A DNA stretch of 50,590 nt, taken from Planctomycetota bacterium. Lineage in GTDB: Bacteria > Planctomycetota > SZUA-567. The notes beneath the pieces were generated by a model. The model was not told the origin of the DNA, ran no database searches, and saw nothing but the letters and a program-made list of their open reading frames with translations. Position numbers and translations under genes: made by a program. The stretch's first letter is position 1. Each line of letters opens with the position of its first letter. Shown in pieces: positions 1 through 7,515 of this stretch. Location: NCBI GenBank assembly GCA_020060765.1, contig JAGUZQ010000046.1, forward strand, positions 1 through 50,590, written 5' to 3'.

Positions 1-86
1 CGTTCCCAGAGGGAGAGAATAAAGTCGGCGGTTTCCTGGATAGTGGAGCTGAAATCCCTCACTATCCGGATTTCAGGCCTGCCCAT
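1..86 (-). CDS. 5' end of an unidentified gene, cut by the window edge
   Basis: An ATG at 86 (minus strand) opens a frame with no stop through the window edge, giving 28 codons that begin MGRPEIRIVRDFSS. It starts two bases after the stop codon of the receiver gene upstream, and a GGGGAAA Shine-Dalgarno-like stretch lies about six bases before the ATG. The tight spacing suggests it is the next gene of the same operon, perhaps the partner of the CheY-like protein. Too little is visible to name a family. Confidence 0.5.
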   Translation of the reverse strand, partial: MGRPEIRIVRDFSSTIQETADFILSLWE

Positions 87-87
87 C

Positions 88-450
88 CTATTTCCCCTTT
101 AATACTTCGCTGATTTTTTGACGCAGTTCGGACAACTCGTACGGCTTCGGAAAAAAATGATCGATGCCGCAGTCGCGCAGGTCGTCTGTCTCCCACAACG
201 GCAACGCCGCGGAAACCACCATGATCTTCAGTTTCGGCCACCGCTTGCGCAAGCGCCAAGCGAGACTGACGCCGTGTTCCCGGGGGAGGTTGATGTCCAC
301 TATCGCGAGATCGGGTTTTTTGATAAAACGGGTGTCGTCGACTTCCTCGGCGGAAGCGCACTCGATCACCGTGTGCCCGTCAAGTGTGATGACGGTTCGC
401 AACAGTTCGCGCGAGTCTTCCTCGTCCTCGACTATCAGGATATTAGCCAT
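88..450 (-). CDS. single-domain response regulator (CheY-like receiver)
   Basis: A stand-alone receiver domain of 120 aa, the usual size for CheY-type proteins, with no output domain. The acidic pair E8-D9, the phospho-acceptor D52 (AIVDINLP) and the conserved lysine in FFPKPYEL are all present, so it should be phosphorylatable. I start it at the ATG at 450 (MANILIVEDEE); a GTG three codons earlier (459) is possible, but the receiver fold begins directly at MANILIV. Such proteins relay phosphate between a histidine kinase and an effector. The FHA-GAF-PAS kinase about 1 kb away on the same strand is a candidate partner, but a HAD gene lies between. The cut-off gene downstream follows with almost no gap. 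Confidence 0.9.
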   Translation of the reverse strand: MANILIVEDEEDSRELLRTVITLDGHTVIECASAEEVDDTRFIKKPDLAIVDINLPREHGVSLAWRLRKRWPKLKIMVVSAALPLWETDDLRDCGIDHFFPKPYELSELRQKISEVLKGK

Positions 451-503
451 TTCCCGCACTTTCCATCGCGCCAGCCATCGCCCGACCGCCGACCTTCATA
501 TTA

Positions 504-1391
504 TCACTTCCACGGGGGGGTAGAGGGAAGCGTATTCTCGAATTCGTCAATCAGTTTGTTCGCATAGGCACCGGCGTACTTACCGGCGAAGAATTTATCC
601 AACGCCTCGCCGCGCAGGCGCGCCCAGCTTTCCTCCTCATGCCCTGGCAGGATGGGATAGAACATCAGCCCGTTGGCCTCGGCAGCCTCGCGGTCGCCGG
701 GCGCGTCGCCAATCATAAGCACGCGCGACTTGTCGTAATGCGCGGCGGCGGTGTGGCGGAGGTGATCCTTCTTCTTGCCGTGTTCCTGCCCACAGACCAC
801 CTTGATATAACGGTCGATGCCGTGCTCGCTCCACTCGCGCGACAAAGCTTCGGCAGGCGTGGAGGAAACGACCAGGCAGTCCGCCTTTTCCACCATTTTC
901 TGCAACGTCGGCTCCACCGACGGGAAGGGCGGCAGGTCGTGCACCATATCGGCGACAGCCTCGTTTACCGCCAGGCTCCAGGTCATCCACTGCTTCAATT
1001 CCGCGTCGTCAGGCTCCTTGGCCAGCAGCGCCTTGAGAGTGGAGTTGGAATGCACCGACTCTTCCTTCAGCCAGCGGCGCATCCGCGTCACCGGGTGCAG
1101 CTTGGGCTTGCGCTCCATCGCTTCCGGCCAGTCGGCCAGCAGATCGAACATCATCACCACCGCCGGCCAGCGGTTGCAGCCGCGCCACTTGGAATAAAGA
1201 TTAACGAACTCCGCCGCGGCTCGGGCGTATTTGGAAACGCTCTGCAAATGCCAATGCTTGATGATTTCTGGAATAAAACATTCCTTGTGCTTCAGCTCCA
1301 TCGAATCAAAGACGCAGCCATCGGAATCGATGCCGATGAAAAATTCCTTTTCCGGCTTGTACGAGGCGAAATCAGGGTGCAGTTCCGGCAT
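504..1391 (-). CDS. HAD-superfamily hydrolase
   Basis: A 295-aa HAD-like phosphatase. Motif I is IDSDGCVFDS with the nucleophile/acid pair D22 and D24; motif II is the VVSSTP serine region; a lysine cluster (GKKKDH) fits motif III; MIGDAPGDREAA is motif IV with its acidic residues. The cap between motifs I and II is long (about 150 residues, helical, tryptophan-rich), longer than in phosphoglycolate phosphatase, so the substrate cannot be named. The start is supported by AGGAG eight bases before the ATG. It is soluble, with no signal peptide. An AT-rich 130-bp gap separates it from the histidine kinase upstream, so it probably has its own promoter. Confidence 0.85.
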   Translation of the reverse strand: MPELHPDFASYKPEKEFFIGIDSDGCVFDSMELKHKECFIPEIIKHWHLQSVSKYARAAAEFVNLYSKWRGCNRWPAVVMMFDLLADWPEAMERKPKLHPVTRMRRWLKEESVHSNSTLKALLAKEPDDAELKQWMTWSLAVNEAVADMVHDLPPFPSVEPTLQKMVEKADCLVVSSTPAEALSREWSEHGIDRYIKVVCGQEHGKKKDHLRHTAAAHYDKSRVLMIGDAPGDREAAEANGLMFYPILPGHEEESWARLRGEALDKFFAGKYAGAYANKLIDEFENTLPSTPPWK

Positions 1392-1521
1392 GTTTAATAC
1401 TCCTGTCTACTGTTATAAATAATATTGCATTATCATGATATCACGATTTTTTCCGCAGGCAAGAGTTTCGCAAAAAAAAGGTTCCGGCGCGCAGGGCAAT
1501 AGCATGAAAATAAAAAGCATT

Positions 1522-3483
1522 CTAATCAGCCCGCACCGGCAGGTAGACGCGGAAGGTACTGCCGAGGCCGGGTTCGCTCTCGACTTCGATCCGCCCGGCG
1601 TGCTGCTCGATGATTTTCTGGCAGATCGACAACCCCAGGCCAGTGCCCTGATCCTTGGTGGTGAAGAACGGGTTGAAAATCTTTTCCAGGTTTTCCTTCG
1701 AAATGCCGTCGCCGTCGTCGACGATGCTGATCACCGCCTCGGGATAGACGTGCGCGGCGTCGCGCAGCACCTCGGCCGACACATTCACCTCGCCGCCTTC
1801 CGCGCAGGCCTGGCAGGCGTTGCGGATGATGTTGGAAAAAACCTGCACCAGCTTGTCGGCGTTGCCCATGATGGTGATGGGTTTTTTCTCCGGTGTGGAA
1901 AAGCCGAGGGTGAGATTTTCCGTAATCGAATCAGGCGTCATGCGATGGATAATGCCTTTTAACGCCTGGGTCAAATCAAGTTCCGACATGGCGAAATCCT
2001 GCTGGCGGGAGAAGTCGAGCATATCCTGCACGATCTTGTCGATGCGGGTGACTTCCTCGCTGATGATGGAAGCGTATTCCTGCTCGCCCAGGTCGTTGCG
2101 CTTGGCGGCGCTTTCCTGCAGCAGTTGCGCGAAACCGTAAACCGAATTGAGGGGGTTGCGGATTTCGTGGGCGATACCGGCCGCCATCTCGCCAAGGGAA
2201 GCCAGCCGCTGCGAGCGGCGCACTTCCTCGCCCAGTTTTTTCAGCCTGGTCAGGTCGCGGAAAGTGCAGATTACGCCGCTGGCCTTGCCGGAATAGTCCT
2301 CCAGCAGCGAGGTGCTCACCCCCAGCGGGATATCCCGGTCGTTCACCTTGGCGGCAACTTCCGACCGTTCCATGGGAATGCCGGTCAGGCGGGTCTGCTC
2401 GACCATTCCCGCCATTTCGTGCAGTTGCGCGATACCGGCCATGTAGATACCGGTCAGATCCTTCTGCTCCAGTTCCAGCACCTGGCAAGCGGTGTCGTTG
2501 GCGCGGATCACGATGCCACGCTCGTCAACCACCATCAGCCCAGACCCCATGCTCTTGAGAATGCAGGAGGCAAATTCCTCGGAATTGCGCAGGCTTTTGT
2601 AGAGGTTGGCATTCTGCACGGCAATAGCCAGCTGCATCGCCATGGCCGACATGAGATGCAGGCTTCTCTCGCTGAACCGCACCGACAACGCGCGGGTATC
2701 GAGATAAACCACTCCCGTGACGCGATCCTCGGTCAGCAGCGGCACGCACAGCACCGACCCCACGTCGCGGCGTGAAATCGCCACGGTCTTGCGCAGATCC
2801 TGCTCGGAGGAACCGGGGTTGCTGAGCAGCCCCTGGCGGGAAGCCAGCACCCGCTCGGTAATGGTGCGGCTGATGACGACGTCGTCGGAATCCTCGGGGG
2901 TGATCACCTGCGGCACCAGTTCGTCGGCCTTGTTAAGAAACAGGATCGCGCCCCGGTCTGCCTTGAGCACGTGCAGCATTTCCTTCAGCGCGATGGGGAG
3001 CAGTTGCGACATGTCCAGGTAGCCGGTAATTTTTGAGATGAAGTTGAACAATGACAATATCTGCCCGTGCGCCTCGGCCTTGGCCTCCGCCAGCGACTGG
3101 GGCGACAGCAGCACCGTGCTGTCCATCTCCACCGTGATGGAGCCCTCGACCGAATGGGATTCCTCGCTGACCAGCACCTTGGGCACCTCGCCGCTGAGAG
3201 AGCGTTCGATCAGGATGACGGTATCGCCGATAGTGATGCGATCGCCGTGCTTCAGCTTGACCTCATCGATTTTCTTCAGGTTAACGTAGGTGCCGTTGGT
3301 GGAGGCCATGTCACGCAGGATGAGGCTGGCGCCTTCCCGGTGGATGGAGGCGTGCTTGCGGCTGGAACCGACGTCGTCCAGGGGGATGTCGTTCTTGTGG
3401 TCGCGACCGAGAGTCATCTGACGACCGGAGACGGGATACCGCTGCCCCTTCTGGGGGCCTTCGACAAAAATCAGCATGTCCAT
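1522..3483 (-). CDS. FHA-GAF-PAS sensor histidine kinase
   Basis: A 653-aa soluble hybrid sensor. Residues 1-95 form an FHA domain (GRDHKND, SSRKHASI, STNGTYVN), which binds phosphothreonine. Residues about 145-300 are a GAF domain, and about 305-415 a PAS domain (ILKSMGSGLMVVDERG). HisKA follows with the phospho-acceptor H439 in GIAHEIRNPLNS, then HATPase_c with NAC, DDGDGI and GTGLGLSIC boxes. No transmembrane segment is visible, so it senses a cytoplasmic signal. AGGAG precedes the ATG. It lies 21 bp downstream of a Ser/Thr kinase gene. An FHA domain behind a Hanks kinase suggests that the Ser/Thr kinase phosphorylates a partner, or itself, that the FHA domain docks on, linking pThr signalling to a two-component output. 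That link is inference. Confidence 0.93.
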   Translation of the reverse strand: MDMLIFVEGPQKGQRYPVSGRQMTLGRDHKNDIPLDDVGSSRKHASIHREGASLILRDMASTNGTYVNLKKIDEVKLKHGDRITIGDTVILIERSLSGEVPKVLVSEESHSVEGSITVEMDSTVLLSPQSLAEAKAEAHGQILSLFNFISKITGYLDMSQLLPIALKEMLHVLKADRGAILFLNKADELVPQVITPEDSDDVVISRTITERVLASRQGLLSNPGSSEQDLRKTVAISRRDVGSVLCVPLLTEDRVTGVVYLDTRALSVRFSERSLHLMSAMAMQLAIAVQNANLYKSLRNSEEFASCILKSMGSGLMVVDERGIVIRANDTACQVLELEQKDLTGIYMAGIAQLHEMAGMVEQTRLTGIPMERSEVAAKVNDRDIPLGVSTSLLEDYSGKASGVICTFRDLTRLKKLGEEVRRSQRLASLGEMAAGIAHEIRNPLNSVYGFAQLLQESAAKRNDLGEQEYASIISEEVTRIDKIVQDMLDFSRQQDFAMSELDLTQALKGIIHRMTPDSITENLTLGFSTPEKKPITIMGNADKLVQVFSNIIRNACQACAEGGEVNVSAEVLRDAAHVYPEAVISIVDDGDGISKENLEKIFNPFFTTKDQGTGLGLSICQKIIEQHAGRIEVESEPGLGSTFRVYLPVRAD

Positions 3484-3504
3484 CTGGCATTGCTCCTATG
3501 ACGG

Positions 3505-6459
3505 TCAGATCGTGCTGCTCCGCCTGGCCGATCTTTTCAAACTGTCATGACGCGCCTGCACCGAATCCAACACCCGCCGCACTCCCTCCGCCCGCGACTC
3601 CTGGTCGCCGGCGCCAAGTGCGTGCACGGCAGCGCTCAACTCGTCAGGCTCCTGCAGGGCGTATTCCAGCAGCAGCGAAAGATATTTGCGATCATCCTTG
3701 TTCAAGCTGGTCAGAGTACCCAGCATTCCCTCCAGCGCCTTGGGGTTGGCCGCCAGCGCCTGCAGGAACGCCACCGCCTCCTCGCTGATGCGCCGCTTGC
3801 GCCCGGCCAGAGCCGCAAGGAAAACTCCCGCCTCTGGCGTGAGCGGATACATCAGCAACCCGTCCACCGCCCCCGCCTGCGCCTCGGAGTTGCTGTCGGT
3901 CAGGGCCGCGTACAGCGTTTCCCGCAACTTCTCGTTCTGAACTTTTCCAGCAGCGCGCGCCGCCGCCGCCCTGACCTGCGGCACCGGGTCGCGCAACAGT
4001 TTGAGCAATATCCGCACCGAAAGCTTGCTGCGGAGTTCCCCCAGGAAATTGGCCACGAACAGCCGCACGTCCACGCCCTTGCGCGAAGCCAGTTCCTCCA
4101 GCAGTCCCAAGTCCTGCGCCTTGGTGCCGGTCAGCAGGCGGTTGCGGATGCGGTCAGGCAGTTGCTCGTCGGAACGCGCGTAGAACAGGATCAGCGGCTC
4201 GATTACGCTGGAAATCTCGAACTTCTCCAGCGTGGCCGCAGCGGCCTTGCGCACTTTCCAGACATCGTCGTTCAGAAACCGAACGATGATGGGCAGGCCA
4301 TCTTCCGCCTGCAATTCGCCCAAACGCGCGATAACCTGGCAGCGAATGCGGTAATCCTCGTCGGTGATGACTTTCAGCAGAATTTCAATCTCGCCTTTCT
4401 TGTCCAGGATTTCCGAAAATCTGCCCAGGCAATACTGCCGCACCTCCAGACAGCCTTTCATGTAAGCGTTGCCCACGTAGCGCATGGCGAGTTCCGCCTT
4501 CTGGTCTCGCTTGAGCCGTCCCAGCAGGTTGGTGATCGCAGTCTCCACCTCGCGGCTGTTGCCTTCCTGCAGGCGCTTTTCGTAGCTGGCCTTTGCTGCA
4601 ACAGGCAGAACGCCGGACAATTCGTGGGCGAAATCGACCATAGTGTAGGCGTGGTCGTGCGCGAGCTGCTGCTGGACGATCTGGCTGAACTTGTCGGAGT
4701 TGAGCGCGGGGCGGTCGATCCGGCGGCTGGCGGAAAGCGCCTGCTCGATAATGTCCCGAAAAGCAGTGGAACGCAGGGGCTTGTAAATCACGAACCTGAC
4801 GCCCTTGGCCCGGATTATCTCCTCCATCTGTTTCTCCTGCTCGCTCAGCACCGCGACCAGGGGAATGATGCACTTCATCCGGTTGAGCGCATCCAGCAGC
4901 GGGATCGCCTGCGGGTCATTGATCGACATCGCCGCCACCAGCAGATCCGGCATGTCCTCCGAGAGGATGGTAAGGAATTCCTTGGCGTCTCCGACCATCG
5001 CGGCCTGGTGACCCAGTGTGTCGAAAATCCCCATGTACAGATTGCGCGAAAGATTACTGGTGTCATAAACCACAATCTGGCGGGACTGTGTCAGCGCCTG
5101 ACGGTCGGTCTCCGCCTTCATCACCTTGCTGATAGCCAGGCGCGCCTGCGGCATCCGCATCAGCTTGGTCACGCGGGAGCGGAATTCGTTGATGTTCACC
5201 GGCTTGCTCAGATACGAGCACGCCCCCAGCGCCGCCACCTTCCTGACCGTCTCCTGATCCTTCTTGGCTGAGATAATCATCACCTCTCCCGGGAGCGAGC
5301 CGCGGGATTTCTCCTCCAGCACTTTCAGCCCGTCAAGCTTGGGCATGTTCAGGTCGAGAATAATCAGCGCCGGGGAAGTTTCCCGCCACTTCTGCAGTGC
5401 TTCCACCCCATCGGCCGCCTCGACCACGGCAAAGCCCATCGGCGCAAGCACACTGCCGTAAAGCTTTCTCACGGCAGGCACGTCATCGGCCACTAGCGCC
5501 GTCAATGCGCCGGGCGGAACGGAGTTGGCAGGTTCCACCCGATCCTGCGGCGTCCCTCCCAGCATGGAGGTGGGGGAATTGACAAACGGCGAGGCGACGC
5601 CCGCGACCGACTCCGAGGGCGCGGTAAAAACCTGTTTCGCGCCCAGGCTCTGCCGCAAGCCCCGCAGTTCAGCGATCAAAGCATCGGCGTCGGCGGGACG
5701 GTCGTTCATGTCCTTGGCCAGCATCCGCTGGACCAGCCGGTCGACGGCGGGAGGAACGGCGGAGTTGAACTCGCTGGGGTTGGGGGGCGGCTCGTAGACG
5801 TGCATATACAGCACCGCCGAAGGCAGGTCGGCGATAAACGGCAACCTCCCGGCCAGCAGTTCGAAGAAGACCACGCCCAGGCTGTAGATGTCGCTGCGCA
5901 CGTCCAGGCGCTTGCCCTGCCCCTGTTCGGGCGACATGTAATTGGCGGTGCCGACGATGGTGCCGGCCTCGGTCACATCCAGTTCGGAGCTCATCGCCTT
6001 GGCCAGGCCGAAGTCGGTCACCTTCACGAATCCCCGGTCGGTCAGCATGATGTTGGCGGGCTTGAGGTCGCGGTGGACAATACCCGCGTCGGAGGCGCTG
6101 GCGCAGGCTTCGGCCACCTGCATGATTATGTCGATGGTTTCCTCGACGGAAAACTTCCGGCCTTGGACAAGATACTGCGTGAGATCCTTGCCCTTGACGT
6201 ATTCCATGGCGAAATAATGGATGCCGTCCTGCTCGCCGATGGAATAGATCTGAATCACGTTGGGATGGACGATCGACGCGGCGGAACGCGCCTCGCGCTT
6301 GAAGCGCATGATGAATTTTTCGTTCTTGCAAAGATGCTCGGTCAGCACCTTCACCGCGACGTCGCGGTCGAGCGACTCCTGGTAGCCGAGGTAGACCGCG
6401 CCCATGCCGCCCTCGCCCAGCTGCTCCTTGATGATGAATTCGCCCAAGCGTTCTATCAT
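3505..6459 (-). CDS. Ser/Thr protein kinase with receiver, pseudo-receiver and HEAT repeats
   Basis: A 984-aa protein with an unusual domain order. The Hanks kinase domain (residues 1 to about 270) has the GEGGMGAVY loop, VAVK lysine K37, HRD 129-131 and DFG aspartate D149, so it should be active. A canonical receiver follows (about 315-435, phospho-acceptor D369 in ILDLNMP, lysine in YLSKPV). A second receiver-like unit (about 460-580, start IVVYDTSN) keeps the YKPL lysine but has DLLVAAMS where the phospho-aspartate should be, so it is probably a non-phosphorylatable pseudo-receiver. The last 350 residues are HEAT-like repeats (DPVPQVRAAAARAAG and similar), a protein-binding scaffold. The start is the ATG at 6459 (MIERLGEF); an in-frame GTG at 6468 is the alternative. 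Gaps of about 20 bp to both neighbours indicate one operon. Confidence 0.92.
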   Translation of the reverse strand: MIERLGEFIIKEQLGEGGMGAVYLGYQESLDRDVAVKVLTEHLCKNEKFIMRFKREARSAASIVHPNVIQIYSIGEQDGIHYFAMEYVKGKDLTQYLVQGRKFSVEETIDIIMQVAEACASASDAGIVHRDLKPANIMLTDRGFVKVTDFGLAKAMSSELDVTEAGTIVGTANYMSPEQGQGKRLDVRSDIYSLGVVFFELLAGRLPFIADLPSAVLYMHVYEPPPNPSEFNSAVPPAVDRLVQRMLAKDMNDRPADADALIAELRGLRQSLGAKQVFTAPSESVAGVASPFVNSPTSMLGGTPQDRVEPANSVPPGALTALVADDVPAVRKLYGSVLAPMGFAVVEAADGVEALQKWRETSPALIILDLNMPKLDGLKVLEEKSRGSLPGEVMIISAKKDQETVRKVAALGACSYLSKPVNINEFRSRVTKLMRMPQARLAISKVMKAETDRQALTQSRQIVVYDTSNLSRNLYMGIFDTLGHQAAMVGDAKEFLTILSEDMPDLLVAAMSINDPQAIPLLDALNRMKCIIPLVAVLSEQEKQMEEIIRAKGVRFVIYKPLRSTAFRDIIEQALSASRRIDRPALNSDKFSQIVQQQLAHDHAYTMVDFAHELSGVLPVAAKASYEKRLQEGNSREVETAITNLLGRLKRDQKAELAMRYVGNAYMKGCLEVRQYCLGRFSEILDKKGEIEILLKVITDEDYRIRCQVIARLGELQAEDGLPIIVRFLNDDVWKVRKAAAATLEKFEISSVIEPLILFYARSDEQLPDRIRNRLLTGTKAQDLGLLEELASRKGVDVRLFVANFLGELRSKLSVRILLKLLRDPVPQVRAAAARAAGKVQNEKLRETLYAALTDSNSEAQAGAVDGLLMYPLTPEAGVFLAALAGRKRRISEEAVAFLQALAANPKALEGMLGTLTSLNKDDRKYLSLLLEYALQEPDELSAAVHALGAGDQESRAEGVRRVLDSVQARHDSLKRSARRSSTI

Positions 6460-6478
6460 TACATCCACTTCCAGGCTG

Positions 6479-7204
6479 TCAAACCAGCGCGACGCTCTCG
6501 GCCTCGACCGTGCCGCTGGCGAGAATCAATCCCATATATCGCCGCGGCAGCCGGGCGAGGTACAGGTCTGTGCCGGAAACCTTGACGCCGTCAAGATTGC
6601 AGGCGTCCAGATTCGCACCGCTCAAATCCGCGCCGGAAAGGTCGGCGTTTTCCAGATTGCTCTCAGACAGGTCGGCGCAGGACAGATCGAAATTAGCCAG
6701 TCCCGCCCCCACCAGATCAAGGCTTTTCAAGACCGCCCCCTCCTCCAGGGTCGCGCACCAGCGATTCCAGGCCAGCGAATCCTTTTCAGCCACGCATTCC
6801 AGAAACCGACGGTGCGAGGGGATCTCCGTCTTCTGCTGGCTGATGATGTTGGCGTTGATTTCGTAGGCGCCGCTCACCCGCAGGGTTTTGGTAACTTCGC
6901 AACGCATGACGAAAAAAGTTTCGCCCCGGCCGTCCTTGCGCATCTGCAGGGTAAGTTCAATTTCAGAACCCTTGGCGACGTCGCCGCGGGAACGCATCAT
7001 TACTTTCTGATCCTTGATGATATACACTTCGCTGGGCTTGGGTTTCTTTTCGGAGACGCTGATATAGCTGCCCTGGGTCACGCGGAAAGTGGCGGAACGC
7101 GGAGGTTCGCCGGCGCTGACGCTGAAATCCAGGACAGACGCATCCTCCATCGCGCCTTCCAGCGAGTTGATCATCTGGTCGATTTTGCTGAGAAAATCCG
7201 GCAT
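6479..7204 (-). CDS. PilZ-like domain protein with C-terminal pentapeptide repeats
   Basis: A 241-aa soluble protein. Residues about 30-130 look PilZ-like: a beta-rich stretch with RGDVAKGSEIELTLQM and FVMRCEVTKTLRV. I see no canonical RxxxR-plus-D/NxSxxG pair, so c-di-GMP binding is not assured. Residues about 160-215 are pentapeptide repeats (NFDLS CADLS ESNLE NADLS GADLS GANLD), a right-handed quadrilateral beta-helix. The start is the ATG at 7204 (MPDFLSKI), preceded by GAGGGG; the upstream in-frame ATG at 7267 has no good ribosome site. It is the first gene of the signalling cluster and ends 19 bp before the Ser/Thr kinase start, so it may be a target or adaptor of the kinase. That role is inference. 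Confidence 0.78.
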   Translation of the reverse strand: MPDFLSKIDQMINSLEGAMEDASVLDFSVSAGEPPRSATFRVTQGSYISVSEKKPKPSEVYIIKDQKVMMRSRGDVAKGSEIELTLQMRKDGRGETFFVMRCEVTKTLRVSGAYEINANIISQQKTEIPSHRRFLECVAEKDSLAWNRWCATLEEGAVLKSLDLVGAGLANFDLSCADLSESNLENADLSGADLSGANLDACNLDGVKVSGTDLYLARLPRRYMGLILASGTVEAESVALV

Positions 7205-7363
7205 ATGCCCCTCGTAAAAAAGCCTTCCCCGCTGCCACACCCCGTAAGGTACGCCAGCGCCTGCCATAGTTTAATATATCCTATATCCGGCAACGCTGCT
7301 GCTGTCAATTATATTATGCGTACGGTGGACGGGTTGGATTGATGGCTTGACAGCTAACTGGCG

Positions 7364-7442
7364 TAATGGCTAGGATTCGTTAAAAAATACGTTGTGCGCC
7401 AAACCAGTTTTCTTAACTAACCGTATTGACCGTAAGCCATTA
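7364..7442. repeat. inverted-repeat element containing a MITE right end
   Basis: TAATGGCT at 7364-7371 is inverted as AGCCATTA at 7435-7442. Similar arms occur at 26464-26493 and 32994-33086. Inside it, 7408-7429 matches the right end of the MITE family described at 11422 and 23411 (TTTTCTTAACTAACCGTATTGA-like), without a matching left end. It looks like a decayed nested insertion between the signalling cluster and the nifJ terminator. Confidence 0.5.
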
Positions 7443-7456
7443 AGCCAGTCCGCACG

Positions 7457-7490
7457 CAAAAAAACAGGCTCCCCCGCAAGGAGGAGCCTG
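7457..7490 (-). terminator. rho-independent terminator of the oxidoreductase gene
   Basis: Read on the minus strand, CAGGCTCC (7483-7490) pairs perfectly with GGAGCCTG (7465-7472) across a short loop, followed by a run of seven T (7458-7464). It starts about 25 bases after the stop codon of the pyruvate:ferredoxin oxidoreductase gene. This is a textbook intrinsic terminator, so the gene is a separate transcription unit. Confidence 0.88.
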
Positions 7491-7515
7491 TGTATAGCAT
7501 TCGTGACAACAAAAT

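Noticed and set aside
3547..5271. 574-codon plus-strand frame
   Set aside because: Antisense shadow of the REC/HEAT kinase; no recognisable domain and biased R/Q/H/L composition.
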